From: Sphaerolaimus hirsutus
Lineage: Eukaryota; Nematoda; Chromadorea; Monhysterida; Sphaerolaimidae
Assembly (NCBI GenBank): GCA_964036195.1
Contig: OZ038450.1
Location: 25,697,208 to 25,761,207 of the forward strand
Reading direction: 5' to 3'
Length of the DNA: 64,000 nt
Both the position numbers and the translations under genes were made by a program. Shown here piece after piece: positions 42,275 to 54,200 of the stretch. Below the pieces are notes generated by a model. The model had not been told where the DNA came from. It saw only the letters and a list, made by a program, of their open reading frames with translations, and did no database searches. Positions within the stretch are counted from its first letter, which is position 1, and every line of letters begins with the position of its first letter.

Positions 42275-45211
42275 AACGTTTCATATATTGGTGCCGGAAG
42301 ACAATTTGAAGCGGTGCCTTTGAAGCGGCCTGACAAAGGCATCGTATTGAGCGGATTAGTGTGTTGCATTGAATTAGTGTGTTGCATTGTGCCAAATGTT
42401 TCATTTGCATACAAAAGTACGCTATGACCGGATACAAATAATAACAAATATACCCTTTGTCACACACAGGTGCTGTGAGTCCTGTTTCTGTTCAACTACG
42501 TCGCCAGCGGCACTGTACACATGCAAAATGTCTAACGAAGACAACGGGCAGAACGATAAAAACTTATTCGGTTGTCAACATGAATATTTAGAGTCAAATT
42601 CTAAATCTCAAAACACAGTAGATTTAATAATATTCACTCATTATGTGCTATTAAAGATATCCAAACTACAGATCCCCAGCTAGGGACTGGTGGCTTTGGC
42701 GCTCGGCTTGATCAAAAGCGAAAGTCTACATGGCCCTAATGTAAGCAACGACAACAATGTGACAAAAGTACGGCGCAGCCGCCAGGTCAGAACTGCCTCA
42801 GTGTCTGTGTTCCGGGAGGAATCTACGCCGGCACTAGATTCTTTAACAGGTGAATCAATACTAGACAACTTATCTTGGGGGGTGTGGTATTTATTACGGT
42901 GTATATCTCCCTGCTCAATGTGGTTGTCCCTAAAAACAGAGACAGTTTGGGGGGTATCCCCTACCGGGGGGTATAAGCATCGATATACAACGGTAAAAAC
43001 CCTTTATCACGTGCTGAAATGTATACTGGTAACAGTGGTAAAACTAAACAACATGCAGACACATATCTAGAACGGGAGCGTCAATCCAGCGAGTGTGGCG
43101 ACACTGTTGCCCTCTGCCAAGGAATATTATGGATGCAGAGGCAGCTACTGAGGCCGACGCAGTGCCGCAGGATACTTCCCAAGATATGGCTTCTGGTGAA
43201 GAAGTCATCGACGAGTTTAACTATGGGGTCGGATTTGATCCACGTAGCATAATCGGCGGATATGCGGTATCCGGTCAAATAGAGCTGTCTAACGGACACA
43301 TCATGGAGCCTGACCTGCGTGGACAGATTAAAACTGCTTCAAAGTTGGCAACCGCCATGGGTAAGTGGTTTTTGGATAGTGTTCTGTACCATGCACTGAA
43401 TCGACGAAATCACTTACTATCTCAATCAATACGTCAACTTGGAATCTTGCAATTAATAGATAAATTAGATAATAATGACAAACTTTTGATAATCAAACAA
43501 AAACTGCGGGGATATTTGACCAGACTGCTAGATAAAATAGTATATAACTATTCTGTATCTATAAATACATGCGCCTTTCTAGGATTCACGCCGAAAAATG
43601 TGGTATACAACTGGGAGGCGGCCACCGCAGACGCATGCAATGGCTATCTTGTGAAAGATACAAAACTTCACCCGCTGGAAATGGCAAACTGCATGGTAAA
43701 ATGTTTCAAAGAAAGTCCGTTGGTGACCCCAAATGCCTTGGAGATAGGATATTTGGCAACTTTGGTTTGAGATCTTGAAGAGTCGAGGAATTTACAGGGT
43801 GATTTTTTGCGCCATGTGAGTTTCTGGGGTGATATAAGTTTTTTTGTGGTTTCTGGGTACCTTGTGACAAATATGGACGAGCTCTACAAGACCATATACT
43901 TATATACCACGGCTGCGATAACCACAGCTATTAACGTTTACATATGAAAGGTTTTAAATATATTTTATGCTACCTTTCAGCTCGCAATAGAGTGCTCCAA
44001 TGCATGCGGCCAACTGAAATTCGACAGTGCGGATATTCAGTGTTAACTAACATCGTTGTCCGCGCGGGTGTCGGCTATTGAAACGGGGATAAAGGAATTT
44101 CAAAAGGTTAGCCATGAGGTTTTAACTTTTTGGACACTTGCTGAATACTTGAAAGTTATGTTTTATGATTACCATGTGCTAGTTACGTTTTTCACAAAAA
44201 AAATGTGATAAATTCCCTCATCTACAGAACCAAGATGCCCACGTCGTTGTGGTAAATGACTGCAAACAGCGGCTTTGGCTACTGGAAAATTCTGCAGCCT
44301 CGCTGGGCTTGGCGATAAGCTCGGCGACGACTGGATCTCAGCCGCCGTTGGCACAGTGCCAATCGAGTGCCACTCAACGCACGGCCGCGCCGAAATGGCG
44401 CATAGACATGTCAGCGGGACTTACCTCGACACAGCCGAAACGTGTTCACACCGTTCGCGCTGGTACTGAAGTGAGTCTACATGTAGTATTTGTCATTTGT
44501 ATAGAAAATTTTTTTAAAACAATTTTACTATTAAAATTAACATATGTTATAGTTATTGTTATGCATACAATTTTGGTATGGTTGGGAACTCATTTTTCAA
44601 CACACATAGTAAAAAAGGCAATTTTACAGATGACAACACCTCTGGCCACTCCGCACCTGCCACCGCCGCCGATGGCACCTTTTAAACCTAATAGAGCGGA
44701 CATTGTAATCGCCTTGGACAATCCAAGCGACCCCTTTGGAGGATTCTACCCGTGGCAAGTCAGCGTACACGGCGAGGTTTTCGAGTGCATACTGAATGGG
44801 TTAATTTATGTTAGTCGGGGCTTTTTCTGGCATTCAGCGGTTTTTGACGCGGCTCCACAGCAGATTGTAGGCATGTCTAAATATACATGTGTCGAAAACA
44901 TTAACAAATTACGTATACAATGTTATTGGTCGAATATCTCAAATAGAACTACTATAAATATCTTTTACTTATTACAGGCAGAGGCCATTGCCTGCGCTCC
45001 GGCCCACATGTCCAGTATGGCCAAAGCTTTTAATGAGCGCTTCGGATCAAATGATGGCACGAAATGGTCCGCCGAATTCCACGAATACAAGTGGGAACTA
45101 CTGCGCGTGTTGATGCAAGTCACGCAGCATGTGGAAGCGACAAAATTGGATGTAGCCGACAAATGGTTCAAAATTGGGCATGGAAGAGATTCAGACAGCG
45201 GCACATTATAA
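42275..45211 (+). CDS. Unrecognised GC-richer spliced gene, possibly degenerate
   Basis: Several coding-like blocks with good GT/AG borders: about 42528-42617, 42679-42850, 43129-43353 (MDAEAATEADAVPQ...; ends ATGG|GTAAGT), possibly 43606-43770, 43873-43937, 43981-44106, 44228-44470, 44631-44800 and 44979-45211. The exons are clearly richer in GC than the introns. Visible features are an acidic, Asp/Glu-rich early exon, a short coiled-coil-like stretch (LSARVSAIETGIKEFQK), a Ser/Thr/Ala/Gln-rich segment, and a Trp-rich C terminus (GTKWSAEFHEYKWELL). At 44041-44049 an in-frame TAA breaks one block, so it is either mis-spliced by me or a decaying gene. No family recognised. A hAT element sits just upstream. 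Confidence 0.42.
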
Positions 45212-48200
45212 AACACGAAAGAAGATGCCATGGACACGGTAGCTTATGCTACCTTGAAGACCATTATACAAAATGCAGTGGACAACAACGCCGGATTGCG
45301 GTTTGCTGGGTTAAATTGGTCTTTTATAATAGGGGTAACAAACGACGTTGTTTACTGCGACATGATGTACTTTCTTACAATCCGGAGAGAAAAGTTACTT
45401 ACACAAGAAATTTAGTTTTTTTATATTGTTGTCCAGAGAGTATCTCACAAACCCTCTGGACAACAAATACAAAAAACAGTTATTTTGTCTACTTCTTCTC
45501 CTGATACTTCAAATGCATTGTTTACAAGTGAAAATGCAGTATATGATGGAGTTGTCCTGAGGGTGTCACTGAGACCCACTGGACAACATCTACTAAAAAG
45601 CGGTAATTTTCATCAATCAGTAACTTACACCTAAAGTAGCAGTGTATAGTTCATAGGGCAGTCAACACATATTTGAGCTTCAATCATTTCAATGCTGAGT
45701 TATGATACTTGAATAAACATGTCACCTTCTTGGACCCCCATATTTTAGCTTACTGATTCTGCTAGAAATCTATGATAGTCACCTCTCCTGAGCAGGGTTG
45801 GCAAAATCTCAGAAAATAAAAAAAAATAAAAGAAAAATAAAATGGAAAATTTCAAAATAAAAATAAAAATTGTATAAAAATTTGAATTTTTGTAAAAATT
45901 TTGTAAAATTGTATACAAATTCATATTTTTGTAAAAATTGTATAACAATTCAAATTTTTTGTAATTTTTTTTCTGTTGTTTATAGTTCAACCTGTTCATT
46001 CGCAGAGCTGGGGCAGTCCCAAGCCATATAAAGTGTTAAAATGTCATATGAAATGGAATGGAAAGTGTCAATTTTCATGAAAATGTTAAGTAAAGTGTCA
46101 ATTGTCATGACAAATATAAATCAAAGTGGAAACTGTAAAGCAAATTGTATCCAAATCTTATCTTTTGTATCTAACTCTTGTTGTTTTTGTAACCAAATCT
46201 TATGTGAACATATGCATACAAAAACATAAGATTTGGATACCAAAATATAAGGTTTGGATACCAAAACATAAGATTCAGATACACAATTGACTCTTTACTA
46301 CATTTGTCATGACAATTGACACTTTGCATGATGATTTCCAAATGCGCCCAGCACACTCCAGTAATCCTTCTACTGAAAATGCGAACCATTCTTATCGATA
46401 ATTGTAACTTAACACTTGCAACTAGCTAACAATACCTACTGCATGCAACTCTTGCAAAGTAATGGAAAGATTTGTCACACGTTTTTCATGTTTAGGTCTA
46501 ATTATCACATTTTTCTGACCTTGCATGCAAGATTCAGATTTTTTGTAAAAATTTCTGTAAAATTATTGTAAAATGGTCCATTTTATTATTTTTTTATTAT
46601 TTCGGAATAAAATAAAATAAAATAAAATGAAACAAGAATACAATTAAAATCAAATACATTTTCATACAATTTGTATACAAATGATTTTTATAAAACCAAC
46701 CCTGCTCCTGAGACAAGACTAGACTCCTGATACAAGAAAGTTACTTGCAAACCCTTTACTTGTCTCTGTTTGAACCTGTCATTGAAGCTGTGAATGAGAG
46801 GATTTCTAGCCATGAATAGGGTGTCAACAAGAACTTTTTTATGGAAAACGGAAATGGAAATGGAAAATTTTTTGCACTTGCTGGAAAATGGTTATGGAAA
46901 CGGGAAAAAATTTGCACTTGCCGGAAAACGGAAAATGGCAAAATGAAAAGCCGGAAACCAGAAATGGAAATGGAAATGGGAAAATTTGCTGAAATTCTGC
47001 TGGAAATGGAAAAATTTTGTTGAGACAGAAAAAAATTTGCAGAAATTTACCCAGAAATGAAAAAAATTGAATAAATTTTGCTGGCAACAAAGAAATTCAC
47101 ATAATTAGGAACCTGCATGCATGTTTACCAGTGCGGATGAAACAGAAAACGAAAATTGAGCTGGAAAATGAATTCTTTTTGAAAAACAGACAATTGAGCC
47201 GGAAAACATAAAAAGGCGGTAAAACTGAAAATTTAGGCAGACAACGGAAATCAAGCCGGAAAAACGGAAACAACAAAAAATTAGCAGCCAGAAAACGGAA
47301 ATAGAAAACAAAATTAACTAGGGAACACGGAAACGGAAGATGGAGAGTTGACTCCCTAGCCTGAAACAAATTGATTAACAGACATCTGCATAATGGCTTC
47401 TATTTCAGTAGCAATATTTTGATAATAAAGCCATTCTGCAGTTAGCAAAACAGTTTCCCCAAAGGAAACAAAAAATGACCTAGGTCCAATTGACATAACA
47501 AATAATTTGATTTGGGTTTTAATACATCATTCAAGTACCGTGTTTCCTCGAAATACCCCCGGGGGGTTTATTGTTTCAGAGTGAGAATTTTGAGGGGGGT
47601 TAAACGAGGGGGGGGGTATTTCGAGGGGGGGGTTTATTATTTCGCCAGAAATTTTTTGAAATCCCAGTACTAAAATGTCGTCTGAAACGTATGCAGACGT
47701 CGAAAAATGCAACAAAAATAGCCATTTATAAGACTCTAAAAACATTTATAAGTGTGTAGACGTACAAACACTGTTCTCACATAACAGAGTCATCGTTTTT
47801 AACGTGTGTTCTGCATTGTCGGGATGACAAACCGCAGCCTTTGTCATTTACGTTCTCTATACACTAAATTTGGGGGGGGGGGGTATTTCGAGGGGGGGGT
47901 TTATAAGTTCATAGTGTCCATTTTGAGGGGGGGTATTTCGAGGGGGGGGGGGGTATTTCGAGGGGGGGGGGGTATTTCGAGGAAATACGGTAATTTACAA
48001 AATGTACTTCTGTAACAAAATTGAATGTGAAATACAATTTCAATACAAATTTCATACAAAATCATGCAAAAATTTCTAAACAAAAGAGGAGTAACATTCG
48101 CATAAAGGCTCTTTCTGATTGCAAAAATATACTGATGAAAGCTATACAGCAATTAGCAAGAAAAAGGGATGAATTCAATGTGACAAATACAAAAATGGAA

Positions 48201-48256
48201 TATACCTAACAAATATCATATAACTTTCAATATTCAAAGTATTTTATCAAATGCAC
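45212..48256. other. Repeat-rich intergenic segment
   Basis: Contains GTTGTCCAGAG...CTCTGGACAAC inverted pairs (45429-45590), a segment like 36240-36640 in opposite order (45790-46700), a GGAAAACGG purine array (46815-47090), and two blocks of the CGAAATAC family (47535-47650, 47870-48000). No gene that I can support. Confidence 0.5.
46815..47095. repeat. Purine-rich GGAAAACGGAAATGG array
   Basis: Starts AGGGTGTCAACAAG and continues as GGAAATGGAAAATTTTTTGCA-type units. The same array type occurs at 55935-56226, 59515-59760 and 60120-60400, each bordered by GGGTGTCA or its complement TGACACCC. Confidence 0.7.
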
Positions 48257-51200
48257 TTGTGTAACAAATCTGACATAAAGTGAAAAACACCTCCAAAACC
48301 GAGAACACTGATATTCCAACAATAATGCCGAGAATACCACCAATGTTTGACAAGGCAGACGTGATCTGGAATCACAAAGTTAAACATTTGAAATTGACAA
48401 CTTTATTTTCATGTGACAAACACACTGACTGGGATGGCTGGAACTTCCTCCATCATAGTGTAAATTGTTTGGAGGATGTAGGCATTCAATATAACCAATT
48501 CTGTGGAATATTCAAACATGCACTGTCCCTTCTGTTCTTCAGCATCACATTTGATCCGCTGACATGGATTATGTTTAATTTAAAAATATTGCATTCTGAT
48601 CACAGTACATAGGTGAATTTTACCTGTATTTGGTAGTCTCCTGATGAGGTTTGGTACTCATACTTTAACACACTGAAATGTGGGATTTTGTATTGATTTC
48701 ATGATACTACAAGATATGTCTATGATATACACAGGAATATGACACTTAGCACAATGTACTGGCATCAGTGGTGGATATCATACTAATGCACTATACAGAA
48801 TTGTTGGGGAAATGTGTGTGCATCAACTGTGAGCAAAGGTAGAATGTGTGTGGATAGAGTTCAGCTTGAGCATCCCCCATAATGATTGTCTCAGGCTTTT
48901 GTCTCAGGTTTTTTATTGATTTCACTACTTCCTATTATAGATCAATAATGGCATTTTTGGCATTTGCACACCACTTTAATCTAATCTATCTAATTTGGCT
49001 TCTGTAATCTGTATATTGTTTGAGTTTGTGGCTGGGAATTTTGAGTTTGAGCAACAAAAACATGTGTACATGGATGGGTTTGAAGAAAGTCATTGTATTT
49101 ATTTAACACATTAGTTCACAGCAACTTGATGCCAGGTCCAATCCACCTGACACCCCTCATTTATGTTAAAAGAGAACACTCACTTGCATCCAGGCGGGCA
49201 GACACAATCGTCCCATGCTTCTGGGTCTGGATTTTCTGCAGCGAACTTATCCACACATATTTTTTCTTTCAAACCACAAATTCTTTCTGTGGGTGGTCCA
49301 GGGTAATTCGGACTAATACACTTGCACTGTGCTAATAAATGTAGCTGGAAACATGCCCTCAAGCATGCCTGTATAAATAGTGTATGGTGTTCTGTGTCAC
49401 TGCTATTTTATTATATGGACATGGTATTTGCAAAATTTAGAACAGTTATTGTATGGACTTGCTTTCCCTAAGAACCAAACATGCCCAATCCTCAGTAAAT
49501 ACGTACAAAAATTTTTTTTGCCTTTTTTATCGTGGATTTGGATAAAAACTCAAAATTGAAAATATAAAAACTTCCTACTGAAAAAATTGATCAAAGTTGA
49601 AAGTTGTCATTTTTGGGCTGTTTTTTTTGGAAATTCATAACTTTTGCTTAACATTATATAGCAATATTATATTTTGGATTTTTATCAAGATGGTTGTGGA
49701 GATTAATTGGCCCATACAAACAAACTTCATCAGACTTTTTTTCTCACTGAAAATCATGGGTGAAATTTTGAAAATGGCACCAAATTTTCAGTTTTGACAT
49801 GAGACCTTAGCAAATTATACAAAAACTGTGCTCAATTGCATAGTTTAGTTTAAAAACATAAAATAAAAAAACGATGCCTGCACTTTTTTCCAACAGCAGT
49901 TTGAAGCAGCCCAACACCCATCTCACCATCACGGACAAACCCACTCTGAAGACTCGGATGAAGTTTTATGAAAAAAGTTTCCATCATATACATGGGTTAT
50001 TTTTTCATGGTATTTCATTTGTATATCTCCATCTTTTATAAAACATAATTAGGAAGGGTGCTGTCACACAAAAATGCACTTTTATGTATAAAATTTTAAC
50101 CCCCCTTTTTATCATGGATTTGGTATCTACAGGCATAGTCGTATTAATAGAGAGTGTCGTATTTTATTTTTCATCAAATCAACAACGTCACTGTCCACAT
50201 TACTCAAACGTGAGCATGACATAGTAAAGCAATAAACATGTTAAATAGTGGCGGTTGTGACGTGGCTGGCGCTCTTGCGAACTGCCCAGCGACTCTTGTG
50301 AACCAAAAGCGCGGAATCCGCGGCTTCCGCAGATTGCGACATCGTTACGTTGTTTTCTATAGTTTTTCTCTGGTGTCACACTATTGAAGAGTGTTGTATT
50401 ATTGGAGATTGTTGCGTTATTATCACACAACGTGCCCAAACCTGTTGCACTATTGGAGATGTCGTATTATTGGAACACTGTCGCCGAATTAGAAAATTTA
50501 CGGTAAATGTATCCTGTTTTGTCACTTTTATTACCAGTTTTGGGTAGGTAAAAGCCCATCTTTACTACAGTCTGTCTCAAAAATTTCTGGGGAAAAAAAA
50601 AAATACAACCACCCCTCGAATAACCCCACCCACCTCGAAATGCCCCCTCGATATTTACACTCTGAAAAATAAACCACCTAATAAACCCCCTATGGGTATT
50701 TTGAGGAAATACGTATAGCTGCGATGTAAAACCATTAAAAGAAAAGCCATTAAAACATCATCTTCATTGCAAACGTGATGTAAATATGTACTTTATTACA
50801 GATGGGGGTGTCGAGTGGGGGTTATTTTTTTTCAACTCGCTCAGACCTGAGGTATTTCGAAGGGGAATTAATTCAAGGGGTATTTGGAGCAAATACGGTG
50901 ACATATTGCTCTTCTAAAAAAGCTTCAGTTATGAATTATGATATACCTGCTAAAATAGTGTCATTTATCATTGGCGCCATTTTTTCTGGCGCCCTTTGGC
51001 GCCCGGCGCCATATTTTCAGATGGCGTCGTGGCGCCATTGGCGCCTGGCGCCATTTTCTCTGGTGCCCTCTGGCACCCGGCGCCATTATTTTGAATGGCG
51101 CCATGGCGCCATTGGCGCCTGGCGCCATTTTTCCTGGCGCTTTTCCATCACTAGTAAGTACGTATTTACCTAGTTTGTATAAGCCCTGTCCTTATATAAC

Positions 51201-54200
51201 TCGGTATTCCTTTTAACGTGTGTTCCGCATTGCACAGATACCAAACTACAGTTTTTGGACATTATTAGACACATTTAAGGTGGGGGTATTTGAGGAAATA
51301 CGGTAATTCGATAATCTTATGCTCAGCAGCAAGAGCACTTTGTAAGACAAATTTTACGCTTACGTTTTTTCTTACGCTTTCCTAGGTATTTTAAAAATAC
51401 CTTACGCTTTTAGTATCCGAACCCATAATTTGGAAAGTGTATTGATGCTTGCGCTTACGCTTTCCAATAATACCGGTATTTTAACAACTCTGGTAGGAAG
51501 ATGAGATTTTCAGATATATGTATGGAAGGCAATTTTGAGTTTTTATATATGTAGATTCCAAATCCACGATAAAAAAGCAAAAAAAAATTGTACGTACTGA
51601 GGTTTGGTTCTTACGCAAAGCGAGTCTTAAAAGAAGATACCTCTTTTGCATAACTTCCATTGTAGTAATAGTTGTCCACATCTGCAGATGTACGTGCACA
51701 GTTGCCATATTTTCCACCCAATTTGTTGGCAACAGACTAAAATGAAATTCAACTCATTATGCTAATTGTATTTCACAAGAATTATCTAGAAAATTGAATT
51801 TTATGCACATGTATTTTTACCATTATAGTTCCAATATTGTTTACTTTTCCTGGGCTTGTGGAAACCCCATCAGAGTGCTGAAATACCAGTTCATTTTGGT
51901 CATGCATAAATACTTTCAAACCAGTTGCAGTGGCCCATAGGGGATCATTCCCTGACACCACTCTGAGGTAAATTGTTAGACCTGTATAAGCAGACACACT
52001 TTACATCATTGATATTTTTATATGATTCTCTGACTACTGACACATCATAAATGTATTTACATCACAAACCTCCCCGTTCGCCAGCCAGCCTTATATTATT
52101 TTTGGCACTGTTGTTTGGATTGAATTGGATGCAGCTACCCAAAGTATCCTCAAAGTACATAGACAAATCAGCCCTGTGATGTGAACTTAGGCTGTATGTG
52201 TGTAAATTTACAGAGAGTGTTTAGTGACATAGAACGTTACTGAGTAGAACACACTAAATGTATTGAACAATATACCTCTTATGCATAACTTTTCACAGGC
52301 CCTGGACCAATTGGCACCTGACGCCAGTAGCTGCCAGAGTTGTTAAAATACCGGTATTTTTGGAAAGTGTAAGTGTAAGTGTAAATACACTTTCCAAATT
52401 TTGAGTATGGATACCAAAAGGTTAAGGTATTTTAAAAATACCTAGGAAAGTGTAAAAAAAAAGTGTAAGTGTAGGAAAAGTTTTTAGAAAGAGCTCTCAC
52501 TGTTGAGCATTAGAAAACAGGTCAATTTATTTGTCATTTTGATGCATTATTTCACATTTTACTGCCTTTTATGAAACATTTTAGACTGTCACAAATACTG
52601 TAGTGGTATGAAGTTCCCTAATAATGGCTCTTTTTCAGTGTTGATATTTTACTGATTAAGCAATGCGATACACACTGTTTAAATGCAAGAATAGACATGC
52701 AGCAAATGTCAATGCAAAAGCCAGTTGACTTTGTGTCCAGCTGGTGAATTTCAATTGATCGTGTCCTTTTTACAAAAGTATGATGAACAGTTTTTGAACA
52801 GTTAAAGTGCAGTTATTTTTTGTACATGACCCTATTTTATGCATTCTCAAAAGTATAAAACAGGGCCATCTGAAAGAAAAAAATACACTTACTATACCCT
52901 AGTATTTTGCTCAGGAAAGTGTAAAAAAAGTGTATGGGTATTTTTTGAAAGTGTAAGTGTAAGTGTAAATATAAATACCTGTTTACCCGGGTATTTCAGG
53001 TAAGTGTAATACACTTTCGCAACTCTGGTAGCTGCCCCCCCTTGAATCCCCCCAAGTCACTTGAGTATACTGCATCAACCCCACTGCTGAAACAGAATTC
53101 ACTAATATTCACATACAAACTGACAGTTCATCACAGGGCTCCTTCTCGTAGGTGCAGTGGAGCTGTCCGTCTCCCCACAGAAAGTCCTCCTTGGACCAGC
53201 TGGCTGCCCTCTTCTCCTCATCTGTCAGCTCTGAACTCACTTTGTATGTCACTCCCTCTGCAAATTTACTGTCAATGGAGAGGCCATTGTTGAGGTCTTT
53301 CTGTGTATCAATACAAGTTAAGTGTGTGATTGTGAGTAGTGATGTTAAAGGCACCGGGAAAAATGGCACCGCACCGCACCGGCACCGGTGCCATTCGGAA
53401 AAAATGGCACCGGCACCGAAGGGCACCGGCGGGTTGCCGGTGCTAGCACCGAAAGGCACCGCACCGGGCTGGAATTTCCGAAGTAAATATCGGACAGTAA
53501 CTCAGTGGCCACACCTTCGGAAGTGCATATTTCCATGAATTTTCAACCGATTTTGATGGTTGAGCACTTAAAATGATCAGAATGATGTGGCGATCACTAT
53601 TATGAAGCAATTTCAATGATTACAAATGAAAGATAAAATATTTAATTCACTAGAAAGCCCATAGCCACTACTGTCTACTGATCGGAGTCGTTGCTGTACA
53701 GAGAATGGGACTACCTCTGTCATAAACTGACAACAATTTTTGAACAAAATGTAAGAGAAATCTAAAATCTAAAAATGATTTAAAATTCAACAAAATTTTA
53801 GATTCGCTTGTCAGATCACGTATCGTGTATAATGGATTTCACAGTAGGTACCTATATTTATTTGATGGGATGTTTACAAAATAGGCAAAAAAACGGTTGG
53901 GTAAATATATCGCTGTTTTTTGAAATATGAACAAGCACATACTATGGACAACATTGCACAGCACATGAAGCCTTGGCCCGGTGCCTTTTACTTAAGCGCT
54001 GGTGCTAGCACCTTTGGCACCGGCAAATAAATGGCACAGCACCGCACCGGCACCGGTGCTATTCTGAAAAAAATGGCACCGGCACCGGCATGGCACCCCT
54101 GAAGATTGCAATGGCACCGCACCAGCACCGGTGCTGGTGCCCTTCGGTGCCCAGCACCGGGGCACCGGTGCCCCGGTGCCTTTACATCACTAATTGTGAG

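Noticed and set aside
43873-43890. ATGGACGAGCTCTACAAG, which reads MDELYK like the end of a fluorescent-protein reporter
   Set aside because: Only six codons match, the preceding and following sequence shows no reporter homology, and the surrounding exon continues in frame; a chance match.
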